Source: Inhella proteolytica (GTDB taxonomy: Bacteria; Pseudomonadota; Gammaproteobacteria; Burkholderiales; Burkholderiaceae_C). From it: DNA of 64,000 bases. The translations under genes were made by a program, and so were the position numbers. The notes under the pieces were generated by a model that ran no database searches, had not been told where the DNA came from, and saw only the letters and a list, made by a program, of their open reading frames with translations. The stretch lies in the NCBI RefSeq assembly GCF_016093275.1, contig NZ_JAEDAK010000012.1:1-64000 (forward strand), in the 5' to 3' direction. Positions 25,138 through 38,200 of the stretch are shown in pieces (the stretch's first letter is position 1; each line of letters begins with the position of its first letter).

Positions 25138-26640
25138 ATGAAGTTCGACCTCCTCATCCTCGGCGGCGGCATCACCGGCGCCGGCTGCGCCCTTGAAGCC
25201 GCGCGCCGAGGCCTCAAGGTGCTCCTCATCGAGCCGAACGATTTCGCCTGGGGTGCCAGCAGCCGCAGCAGCAAGCTGGTGCACGGCGGCCTGCGCTACC
25301 TGAAGCGGGGGGCGCTGCACCTCACCCAGGAGTCGCTGCAGGAACGCGAGCAACTGCTGCAGGACGCCCCCGGACTCGTCGAGCCCCTGCGCTTCCTGAT
25401 GGCGCACAACCCCGGCGCCAAGCCCGGCCCGCGCACGATGCAGGCCGGCCTGTGGCTGTACGACCGCCTGGCCGGTCGCCGCACGCGCGCCTTTGCCGAC
25501 GCGCACACCACGCAATGGCTGGCCCCGGGCCTGCGCGCCGAGCAAGGCGCCAGCCTGTACGAAGACGCGACGGCGGATGACGCCCGCCTGACCCTGCGCG
25601 TGCTGCAGGAAGCCCAGGCCCATGGCGCGCAGCTGCGCAACCGCACCGAACTGGTTGAGCTGCTGCGCGATGCACAGGGCCAGGTGCGGGGCGCGCGCCT
25701 GCGCGGGCCCGGTGGCGGCGAGCAGGTCATTGACTGCCAGGCCGTCATCGCCGCCACCGGTGCCTACCTCGGCCCGCTCGCGGCCCAACTGGGTCTGCCC
25801 GCGCCGCGCCTGCGCCCGCTGCGCGGCTCGCATCTGCTGCTGCCGCTGTGGCGCCTGCCGCTGGCCTGCGCCGTGGCCTGGAGCCACCCCGAGGACGGCC
25901 GCCCGGTGTTTGCCTACCCCTGGCAGGGCGCGCTGCTGGTAGGCACCACCGACGAAGACCACCCCGACCTGGCGCAGGCGCCGCAGCTCACCCGGCCCGA
26001 GCAGGGCTACCTGCTGCGCGGGCTGAACGCCCAGTTCCCGCGCGCCGGCCTGCGCGCGGCCGATGTGCGCAGCAGCTGGGCCGGCATTCGCCCGGTGATC
26101 GCTAGCGGCGCGGGCCGCAAGCCCTCGGACGAAAGCCGCGAGCACCTGGTGCTGGCGCATCAGGGCCTGGTGGCGGTGGGCGGCGGCAAGCTCACCACCT
26201 TCCGCGTCATGGCGCGCCAGGCCTTGCAAGCGGCGCGGCCCTGGTTGCCGGGGCTGCGGGCGGAGACGGGCCCCGAGATCCTGATGCCCGCCGGCGGCGC
26301 CGCGCTGCCACTGGAGCCCGCCCAGGCCCGGCGCCTGCGCGGCCGCTTCGGCGCCCTGGCCCCCGCCGTGCTCGCGCAGGGCCGCACGCCCTTGCCGGGC
26401 ACGCAAACCCTGATCGGCGAGATCCGCCACAGCCTGCAGCATGAGCAGGTGCACCACCTCGACGACCTGCTGCTGCGCCGCACCCGCCTGGGTCTGCTGC
26501 AACCCGATTTCGCCGCCGGCCTGCTGCCGGCCCTGCGGCTCCATTGCCAGGAGCTGCTGGGCTGGGACGCCGCGCGCTTCGCGCAAGAAGCTGAGAGCTA
26601 CCTGGCGCTGACGCACGCCCAACATGGAGTGTTCGTTTGA
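25138..26640 (+). CDS. Glycerol-3-phosphate dehydrogenase/oxidase family flavoprotein (GlpD-like)
   Basis: This protein of 500 aa starts with the FAD-binding LILGGGITGAGCALEAARRGLKVLLIE, followed by WGASSRSSKLVHGGLRYL, the GlpD family signature. It also has LLVGTTDEDH, SSWAGIRPVI and GGGKLTTFRVMA. GlpD oxidises glycerol-3-phosphate to dihydroxyacetone phosphate and feeds electrons to quinones or oxygen. Its stop overlaps a TTG start of the FGGY kinase gene. Sitting between an alkyl-DHAP-synthase-like gene and a kinase, it may act in glycerol-ether or related polyol use rather than plain glycerol catabolism; no glpF or glpR is nearby. Confidence 0.87.
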   Translation: MKFDLLILGGGITGAGCALEAARRGLKVLLIEPNDFAWGASSRSSKLVHGGLRYLKRGALHLTQESLQEREQLLQDAPGLVEPLRFLMAHNPGAKPGPRTMQAGLWLYDRLAGRRTRAFADAHTTQWLAPGLRAEQGASLYEDATADDARLTLRVLQEAQAHGAQLRNRTELVELLRDAQGQVRGARLRGPGGGEQVIDCQAVIAATGAYLGPLAAQLGLPAPRLRPLRGSHLLLPLWRLPLACAVAWSHPEDGRPVFAYPWQGALLVGTTDEDHPDLAQAPQLTRPEQGYLLRGLNAQFPRAGLRAADVRSSWAGIRPVIASGAGRKPSDESREHLVLAHQGLVAVGGGKLTTFRVMARQALQAARPWLPGLRAETGPEILMPAGGAALPLEPAQARRLRGRFGALAPAVLAQGRTPLPGTQTLIGEIRHSLQHEQVHHLDDLLLRRTRLGLLQPDFAAGLLPALRLHCQELLGWDAARFAQEAESYLALTHAQHGVFV

Positions 26641-28193
26641 AAGATCTGCTGCTCTCCATCGACCTGGGCACCCAGTCCGTGCGCGCCCTGGTGTTCGATC
26701 TGCAGGGCCAGCTGCTGGGCCGCCAGCAGCAGGTCTTCACCGACTACCAGCGCGAACACCCGGGCTGGATGACGCATGACGGCGAGGCCTTCTGGCTGGC
26801 CGCCGCCAGCTGCTGCCAGCGCCTCTGGGCCGAGCAACCGCAATGGCGCCAGCGCCTGGCCGGCGTGTCCGTCACCACCCAGCGCGGTTCGCTCGTGCCG
26901 ATGGACGCCGACGGCCGCTGCCTGGCCCCGGCCATCATCTGGCTGGATCAGCGCCGCGCCGATCAACTGCCGCGCATCGCGCCCTGGTGGCGTGCCGCCT
27001 TCGCCCTGGCCGGCGTGGCCGGCACCATCGACGGCTTCCAGCGCGCCGCGCCCGTCAACTGGTGGGCCCAGCACGAGCCCGCGCTGCACCAGCGCACGCA
27101 CAAGTTCATGCTGCTCAGCGGCCTGTTGAACCAGCGCCTGAGCGGCCGCTTTGCCGACAGCATCGGCTCCCAGGTGGCCTACCTGCCCTTCGACTACAAG
27201 CGCCACACCTGGGCGCCGGGCAGCGACTGGAAATGGCAGGCCCTGGCCGTGCGGCCCGAGCAACTGCCCGAACTGCTGCCGGTGGGCAGCACCCTCGGCC
27301 AGGTGACGCCGGCCGCGGCCGCGGCCAGCGGCATCCCCGCCGGCACACCCGTGCTGGCCGCCGCGGCCGACAAGGCCTGCGAGATCCTCGGCTCGGGCGC
27401 GCTGGCGCCCGAGGTGGGGGCGCTGAGCTACGGCACCACCGCCACCATCAACCTCACCAGCCCGCGCTACCTGGAGCACACCGCCTTCGTGCCGCCGTAT
27501 CCGGCCGCGGTGCCGGGGCACTACAGCGTCGAGGTGCAGATCACGCGCGGCTTCTGGCTGGTGAGCTGGTTCAAGGAGCAGTTCGGCCACCCCGAACGCG
27601 CCGCCGCCGAATCCCTGGGCGTGGCGCCCGAGGCCTTGTTCGACGAGCTGGTGGCCCAGGTGCCGCCGGGCTCGCTGGGCCTGACGCTCCAGCCCACCTG
27701 GAGTCCGGGCATCCGCGAGCCCGGCCCCGAGGCACGCGGCGCCATCATCGGTTTCAGCGAGCAGCACACCCGCGCGCACCTGTACCGCGCCATCCTCGAA
27801 GGCCTGGCCTATGCGCTGCGCGGCGGGCGCGAGCGGCTGGAAAGGCGCGCCGGGCTCACGCTCAAGGAGCTGCGCGTCAGCGGCGGGGGCTCGCAAAGCA
27901 ATGCCGCCATGCAGCTCACCGCCGATGTCTTCCGCCTGCCCGTGGCGCGTCCGCACACGCACGAAACCTCGGGCCTGGGCGCGGCCATGGACGCCGCCGT
28001 GGGCCTGGGCCTGCACGCCGACTTCCCCACCGCCGTGCGCGAGATGACGCGCGTGGCGCGCTGGTTCGAGCCCAACCCGGCCGCGGCCGATCTGTACGAC
28101 CAGACCTACGGCTCGATCTATCGCCCCATGTACGGTCGGCTCAAGCCGCTGTACCGGCAGATGCTGCGCATCGGCGGCGGCCCCGCGGGCTGA
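26637..28193 (+). CDS. FGGY-family carbohydrate kinase
   Basis: This kinase of 518 aa starts with LLSIDLGTQSVRALVFD (phosphate 1 loop), then WLDQRRADQ, LSYGTTATINLT (phosphate 2 / GTT motif), VSGGGSQSNAAMQLTADVF (adenosine motif) and HETSGLGAAMDAAVGLG. FGGY kinases phosphorylate polyols or sugars. The start is a TTG that overlaps the stop of the GlpD-like gene (TTGA), so the two are strongly coupled. The kinase product would be a polyol phosphate for the neighbouring dehydrogenase, a plausible but untested order. The sequence does not give the substrate; it does not look like a standard GlpK. Confidence 0.87.
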   Translation: MKDLLLSIDLGTQSVRALVFDLQGQLLGRQQQVFTDYQREHPGWMTHDGEAFWLAAASCCQRLWAEQPQWRQRLAGVSVTTQRGSLVPMDADGRCLAPAIIWLDQRRADQLPRIAPWWRAAFALAGVAGTIDGFQRAAPVNWWAQHEPALHQRTHKFMLLSGLLNQRLSGRFADSIGSQVAYLPFDYKRHTWAPGSDWKWQALAVRPEQLPELLPVGSTLGQVTPAAAAASGIPAGTPVLAAAADKACEILGSGALAPEVGALSYGTTATINLTSPRYLEHTAFVPPYPAAVPGHYSVEVQITRGFWLVSWFKEQFGHPERAAAESLGVAPEALFDELVAQVPPGSLGLTLQPTWSPGIREPGPEARGAIIGFSEQHTRAHLYRAILEGLAYALRGGRERLERRAGLTLKELRVSGGGSQSNAAMQLTADVFRLPVARPHTHETSGLGAAMDAAVGLGLHADFPTAVREMTRVARWFEPNPAAADLYDQTYGSIYRPMYGRLKPLYRQMLRIGGGPAG

Positions 28194-28228
28194 GAATCCG
28201 CGCCTGGCTGCAGAACACCGAGGGAGCG

Positions 28229-29806
28229 ATGGACGAACAGGCGACGGAGGCCCTGCGCGAGGCCGTGCTGGCGCGTGCCCAGGCCGGCGATGTGGCCGGC
28301 GCCGCGCAGGGTTGGCAGGCCGCCACCCCAGCCTCCACGCCGCTGAACCAGGCCCTGGGCGTGGCGCTGCAGGCGGTCGTCGCCATCCAGCAGGGCCATG
28401 TGCAGGATTCGTTGCAGCGCCTGGTGCCCTGCCTGCACGAGCTGGAACACAGCGCGCTCGCGCCGCGGCTCGACTGGGTCTACACCGGCCTGGCCTATGC
28501 GCTGGGCATGCTGGGCGATGCCGAGCGCGGCCTGGGCTGGGCGGCGCGCGCGCTGGCGCTCACCGAAGACGCCCCCCGCTCCCCCGGCCGCCGCAAGGCC
28601 CTGGGCACCCAGGGCACGCTGCTGGCCATGCTGGAGCAGTTCGAGCCCGCGCGCGTGGCCCTGCAGGCCTGCCTGGAACTGGCCGAGGAGCAGGCCGACC
28701 CGCGCGGCGTGGTGGTGGCCCTGGTGAACCTGGCCTATGCCTGCGTGGACGAAGGCTGGCACCGCGACGAGGCCGAGCAGGCCGAACGCCGCGGCGTGCT
28801 GGCCCGGCTGGCCATGGCGTACGCCGAGCGCGCGCTGCCGTTGGCGCTGCAGGCCGGGCTGCAGGCCCACGCCGGCTTTGCCTGCAGCAGCCTGGGCTTC
28901 GGCCTGCTGGAGCTGGGCCGCGTGGAAGAAGCTCTGCCGGTGTTCGAGCGCGCCGAGGCACTCACCGCCGCCCACCCCTCCATGCATGCCGAGGCCCTGT
29001 TCGGCACCGCCGTGGCACTGCGCCGCCTGGGCCGGCTCGACGAGGCGCGGGAACATCTGCAGCAGGCCGAACAGCTCGCCACCCAGGCGCAACTGCCGCA
29101 TGTGCGCGGGCGCATCCTGGACGAAGGCGTGCACCTGGAACAGGCCGCCGGCCAGGCCGAGGCCGCGCTGGACTGGGCGCGCCAAGGCGTGCGGCACTGG
29201 AAGCGCCAGCTGGCCCAGCGCGTGCAGCTGCTGACGCGCAGTGCCAGCCTGTTCGAGGAGCTGGAGCGCAGCCGCCGCGAGGCCGATGGCCTGCGCGACC
29301 GCGCCCGCGCCTGGGAAGACGCCGCCCTGCACGATCCGCTGACCGGCGCCCTGAACCGCCTGGGCCTGCAGCAGGCTTCCGTGCCGCTCTGGGGCCAGCG
29401 TGAGGCGCCGCTGGCCCTGCTGCTGGTGGACGTGGACCACTTCAAGCAGGTCAACGACCAGCATGGCCACCCCGTGGGCGACGCCGTGCTGCGCCAGCTG
29501 GTGCAGGTGCTGGGCGCGCAGCTGCGCCAGGGCGATCTGCTGGCGCGCCTGGGGGGCGAGGAGTTCGTGCTGCTGCTGCCCGGGGCCGAGGGGCCCGCGG
29601 CGCTGGCGATTGCCGAGCGCCTGCGCCAGGCCGTGATGGCGCAGGACTGGGCGGCGCTGGCGCCCGGCCTGGCACCAGTGCGCGTCAGCGTGGGCCTGGC
29701 CCAGCGGGCGCCGGGCGAGGACTTCAGCGCGCTGAGTTCACGCGCCGACGCGGCGCTCTACCAGGCCAAGCAGCAGGGGCGCAACCGCGTGGTGCGTGCA
29801 CCCTGA
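28229..29806 (+). CDS. TPR-repeat diguanylate cyclase (GGDEF)
   Basis: This protein of 525 aa has about eight TPR-like helical repeats (about 1-310), a short coiled coil (about 320-355) and a GGDEF domain (about 360-525). The active site GGEEF lies at 442-446 and the inhibitory site RQGD at 433-436, so it should make c-di-GMP with product feedback. There is no signal or membrane segment, so it is cytosolic and likely senses a protein or peptide through the TPRs. GAGGGAG precedes the ATG. It is convergent with a VOC-family gene 8 bp away. Confidence 0.9.
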   Translation: MDEQATEALREAVLARAQAGDVAGAAQGWQAATPASTPLNQALGVALQAVVAIQQGHVQDSLQRLVPCLHELEHSALAPRLDWVYTGLAYALGMLGDAERGLGWAARALALTEDAPRSPGRRKALGTQGTLLAMLEQFEPARVALQACLELAEEQADPRGVVVALVNLAYACVDEGWHRDEAEQAERRGVLARLAMAYAERALPLALQAGLQAHAGFACSSLGFGLLELGRVEEALPVFERAEALTAAHPSMHAEALFGTAVALRRLGRLDEAREHLQQAEQLATQAQLPHVRGRILDEGVHLEQAAGQAEAALDWARQGVRHWKRQLAQRVQLLTRSASLFEELERSRREADGLRDRARAWEDAALHDPLTGALNRLGLQQASVPLWGQREAPLALLLVDVDHFKQVNDQHGHPVGDAVLRQLVQVLGAQLRQGDLLARLGGEEFVLLLPGAEGPAALAIAERLRQAVMAQDWAALAPGLAPVRVSVGLAQRAPGEDFSALSSRADAALYQAKQQGRNRVVRAP

Positions 29807-29814
29807 GGGGGTGT

Positions 29815-30189
29815 TCAGGGCTTGACGATGCAGAACACGTTGAGCTTGTTGCCGTCCAGGTCGCGGAAGTAGCCGGCGTAGAAGCCCTCGCCGCGAAAGC
29901 CCACCGCGCCCTCGTCCTTGCCGCCCAGTTCCAGCGCCTTGGCGTGCACGGCGTTCACCTTGTCTTGGCTGTCCACCACCAGGGCCACCATGGTGCCGTT
30001 GCCGGCAGTGGCGGGCTGGCCGTCGAAGGGCTTCATGACCCCGAAGCCCGGCTTGTCCATGCCCGTGCCCCAGGCGTAGCCGCGGCCGAAATCCATGATG
30101 CGCTGGATGCCGAGCACGCCGAACAGCGCGTCGTAGAAAGCGGTGGCGCGCGGCAGGTCGTTGGTGCCAAGGGTGGTGTAGCCGATCAT
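29815..30189 (-). CDS. VOC-family (glyoxalase/bleomycin resistance-like) protein
   Basis: This protein of 124 aa has the two beta-alpha-beta-beta-beta halves of the vicinal oxygen chelate fold: YTTLGTNDLPRATAFYDALFGVLG at the start and YAGYFRDLDGNKLNVFCIV at the end. The PGFGVMKPFDGQPATAGNGTMVAL middle is common in small predicted dioxygenase- or lyase-like members. The substrate is unknown. GGGAG lies before the ATG. It sits 31 bp downstream of the cyclic-nucleotide-binding gene on the same strand. Confidence 0.83.
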   Translation of the reverse strand: MIGYTTLGTNDLPRATAFYDALFGVLGIQRIMDFGRGYAWGTGMDKPGFGVMKPFDGQPATAGNGTMVALVVDSQDKVNAVHAKALELGGKDEGAVGFRGEGFYAGYFRDLDGNKLNVFCIVKP

Positions 30190-30220
30190 GCGGTGCTCCC
30201 GTTGTTTGGATGAGGGGCAG

Positions 30221-30898
30221 CTACTGTGGCACGGCCGGCATCGGTGCCCGGCCCGGGCCGGGCGGGCGCGGTGCCGCGTGCACGGCGGCTCGGGCCTTGG
30301 CCGCGGCCTTCTCCACGTCGTGCATCAGGCGCGACACGATCAAGCGCATCACGTGGTAGCCCAGCTTGGGGCTCTGGAAGTAGAGCTGCTGCAGCATCTC
30401 GCCGGACATCGTGTAGACCACGCAATCGGTCTTGCAGCGCAGGCTCAGGGTGCGGCGGTTGTCGGGTGCGAACAGACCGATCTCGCCCACCAGGCTGTCC
30501 GGCCAGAGCGTCTCGTCATGCTCCACCAGCAGCAGCTCGCCCTGGGCCAGGTAGAGCATCTCGTCGGCGTGGTCGCCCTTGTTCCAGAGCAGCTCGCCGG
30601 CCTTGTGCTCGCGCCGCTTCATGTGCGGCAGCAGCCAGTCGGCCACCGGGTCGTCGACGCGCGTGGCCTCGATCTCGCGCACCAGGCGGCGCATATGCAG
30701 CACCTTCTTGATGTTGATCGGCACCAGGGCTGCATACAGCAGCAGCGTGGGCAGGGCCTTGAACACCGCCCCGTAGGCCAGCAGGCACACGCAGGCCAGC
30801 AGGGCCACGATGCGCAGCGGCATCATGCTCTTCATCAGGTAGCTGGCCAGCATCAGCACCGCGCCCAGCCCGCCCAGCACATAGCCCAGGATTTCCAT
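30221..30898 (-). CDS. Membrane-anchored cyclic-nucleotide-binding protein, Popeye-like
   Basis: This protein of 225 aa has three N-terminal membrane helices (about 3-65) ending in LLLYAALVPINIKKVLHMRRL, then a cyclic-nucleotide-binding domain (about 85-195). The phosphate-binding loop LVGEIGLFAPDNRRTLSLRC keeps the GE and R-T features of cAMP-binding members. A Pro/Ala tail ends the protein. The layout of three helices plus one CNB domain is that of Popeye-domain proteins. There is no DNA-binding part, so it would act as a membrane effector of cAMP or cGMP. It is divergent (152 bp) from the kinase-cyclase operon, which encodes a possible source of its ligand. GGAGGA precedes the ATG. Confidence 0.8.
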   Translation of the reverse strand: MEILGYVLGGLGAVLMLASYLMKSMMPLRIVALLACVCLLAYGAVFKALPTLLLYAALVPINIKKVLHMRRLVREIEATRVDDPVADWLLPHMKRREHKAGELLWNKGDHADEMLYLAQGELLLVEHDETLWPDSLVGEIGLFAPDNRRTLSLRCKTDCVVYTMSGEMLQQLYFQSPKLGYHVMRLIVSRLMHDVEKAAAKARAAVHAAPRPPGPGRAPMPAVPQ

Positions 30899-31050
30899 CG
30901 AAGTCCTCCGTGCCCAACAGCCCGGCGACTGTAGCCGTGACTTTTCTCAGGGTTCCTGCTGTGCAGGCCGCGCCGGGCCAGGAATAGGCTGCCCGGCTGG
31001 CGACCCGCCGCTGCCTTCGCGCCCGGGCCGGCCTGCGCAGGGAGCTGAGA

Positions 31051-35272
<4,222 letters not shown>

Positions 35273-35280
<8 letters not shown>

Positions 35281-38200
35281 CACCTTGATCCCCCGCATCG
35301 CCGCACTCGCCTGGGCCGGCCAGCACGAACAAGCCCTCGCCCTGTGCGAGCAGGCCCTGGCCCGGCCGCGCGGCGCCGCCGCCGAACGCGGCCCCTTGCA
35401 GCGGCTGCGCAGCGAAAGCCTGCTGGCACTGGGCCGGCTGGACGAGGCGCTGAGCGCGGCCGATGCAGGCCTGGCCGTGCCCGGCCGGGCCGCCAAGAGT
35501 GAGCTGCATGCGCAGCGCGCCTGGGTGCTGATGCGCCAGGGCCGCCTGAGCGAGGCCGGCCGCGCCGCCGACGAAGCCGTGGCCCAGGCCGGCCGCCAGA
35601 GCGCCCCCTTGGTCTTGGCGCTGTGCTGCCGCGCCGAGCTGCACTTCCGCGCCCGGCGCACGGAGCCCGGCCTGGCGGATGTGGACCGCTGCGACGCGCT
35701 GCTGGCCGGGCGGGACGACCCTTCGGCCCAGGCCCGATCGCTTTGGCTGCGCGCCGTCCTGCAGTTGGCCTGTGGCCAGCTGGCCCCGGCCCAACAAGCC
35801 GCCGCACGCGGCCTGGCGCTGGCGCGTGCCTGCGGCGACACCCTGGCCGAGGGCAATCTGCTCAATGTGCACACCTTCTGGGAAGAGGACCTGGCGGCCA
35901 ACCTGCGGCTCTCCCGCGCGGCGTTCGAGGCCTTCGAGCGCGCGGGCTACCGCGAGCGGCAGACCATGGCGGCCGGCAACCTGGGCGAGACCTATGCCCG
36001 GCTGGGCTTGCTGGAGCGTGCAGTGCAGCAATACGAGCAGGCCGCCCGCCATGCCCGCAGCATGCAGGCCCTGCCGCAGTTGCTGGTTTCGTTGGGCAAC
36101 CTGGCCAGCGCCCAGGTGACCCTGGGCCGGCTGGATGCCGCCCGCGTGGCGCTGGACGAGGCGCGGGAGCTGCGGCAACGCCTGCCCGGCAGTGGCATCG
36201 AGTTGGTCTCGCCGGAGGCCGAATGGGGCCTGGCCGCGGGCCGCCCGGCGCAGGTTGCGCGCGCCCTGGCGGCGCGGGCCAAGGCGGTCGATGCGGAATC
36301 CGAACCGGGCTTTGCGCTGGGCCTGCAGGCCTTGTGGGTTCGGGCCCTGCTGGCGCAGGGGCAGGCCCGCGCCGCGCTGCGCCACAGCCAGGCCGCCACC
36401 GCCCAGCACCGTGCCGCCGGCCTGGCCGTCCTGAACGGCCTGCACCCGCCCAGCCTGTGGTGGCAGCACCACTGCGCGCTGGCCGCCTGCGGCCAGCCGG
36501 ATGCCGCCTGGGCCGCACTGCAGCAGGCCCACGCCCTGCTGCTGGCCCAGGTGCGCGAGCTGCGCGACGCCGGGCTGCGCCGCAACGTGCTGAACAAGCA
36601 CGCCGACCACCGCGCCATCGTGCACGCCTGGCTGAACGAGGCGGCGGCGCGGGGCCTGCCCGAGGCCGAGCGCCTGGCGCATTTGCGCCTGCCCGTGGCC
36701 GAGGCCGAACCCTTCCAGCGCCTGCTCGACACCGGCCTGCGCATGAACGAATGCCCGGGCAGCGCCGAGCTGCAGCAGTTCCTGGTGGACGAGCTGACCG
36801 AGCTCAGCGGCGCCCAGCGCGTGCTCTGGGTGCGGCTGGATTCCACGCCAGAGGCACCGCAGGACGAGGTGCTGCAGATTGCCGCCCACCGCCTGCCCCT
36901 GCCCGAACAGGACGAAGCCGGCCAGGCCGCGCTGCTGCGGGCCATCACCCCCTGGCTGCATGACGCCCGGCGCAGCGGCGCCGTGAGCCTGCGCCACGGT
37001 CCCCCGGGCGCGCCGCCCGAAGCGCAGCGCAGCTGCCTGGTGGCGCCGCTGCGCGCCCAGCATGAGCTGCTGGGCTTCCTGTACGCCGATCTGGACGGCG
37101 CCTATGGCCGCTTCGAGGCCGCCGACACCCAGCTGCTCGGCCTGCTGGCCGCCCAGGCGGCGGTGGCGCTGAGCAATGTGCGCCGCGCCGAGGGGCTGGA
37201 GGCGGCCGTGACTGCTCGTACGGCCGAGGCCCGCGCCGCCCAGCAGCAGGCCGAGGCGCGCGCGGCCGAGCTGGCCATCGTCAACGCGGTGCAGGCGGCC
37301 CTGGCCGGCAACCTCCACATCCAGGGCATCTACGAGGCCGTGGGCGAGCAGCTGCACCAGATCTTCGGCGGGCGCGACCTGAGCATCCGCGTGTTCGACC
37401 TGGAGCGGCGCACCCAGCACTTCGCCTACCTGGTTGAAAACGGCCAGCGCCTCGCGTTGGAGCCCGGGCCCATCCCTTCGGCCGGCTACACCGCCCACAT
37501 CCTGCGCACTGGCGAGACCATCGTGGTCAACGAGAACGCCGCCGAGGCGGACCGCCGCTACGGCAGCTACACGCTGCCGGGCACCACCACGGAAAAGGCC
37601 TTCGTGTTCGTGCCGCTGAAGGTGGGCAGCGAGGTACGTGGCCTGCTCAACCTGATGGACATGGAGCGCGAACACGCCTTCAGCCCGGCGGACGTGCGCC
37701 TGCTCGAAACCCTGGCCGGTGCCATGAGCGTGGCGCTGGAGAACGCCCGCCTGTTCGACGAAACCCAGCGGCTGTTCAAGGAAAGCGAGCAGCGCGCCGC
37801 CGAGCTGGCGGTCATCAACAGCGTGCAGGCCGCGCTGGCCGGCCAGCTGGACCTGCAGGGCATCTATGAGGCCGTGGGCGACAAACTGCGCGAGGTGCTG
37901 GGCCAGCGCGACATCGGCATCCGCATTTTCGATCCGGTGGCGCGGATCACGCATTTCCCCTACCTGGTCGAAGGGGGGCAACGCATCCATGTCGATTCGG
38001 ACCCCTTTGCCGAGCGCGGCCTGGAGGCTCACATCCGTACGACGCGCGAGCCGGTGCTGATCAACCGGGACCTCCCGGAGGAGTCGGCGCGCTACGGCTC
38101 TTACACGATGCCCGGCACGGTGGCGGAGAAGGCCCTGCTGATGGTGCCGATGTTGGTGGGCGAGGAGGTGCGGGGGCTGATTTCCGTTAGCGATATGGAG

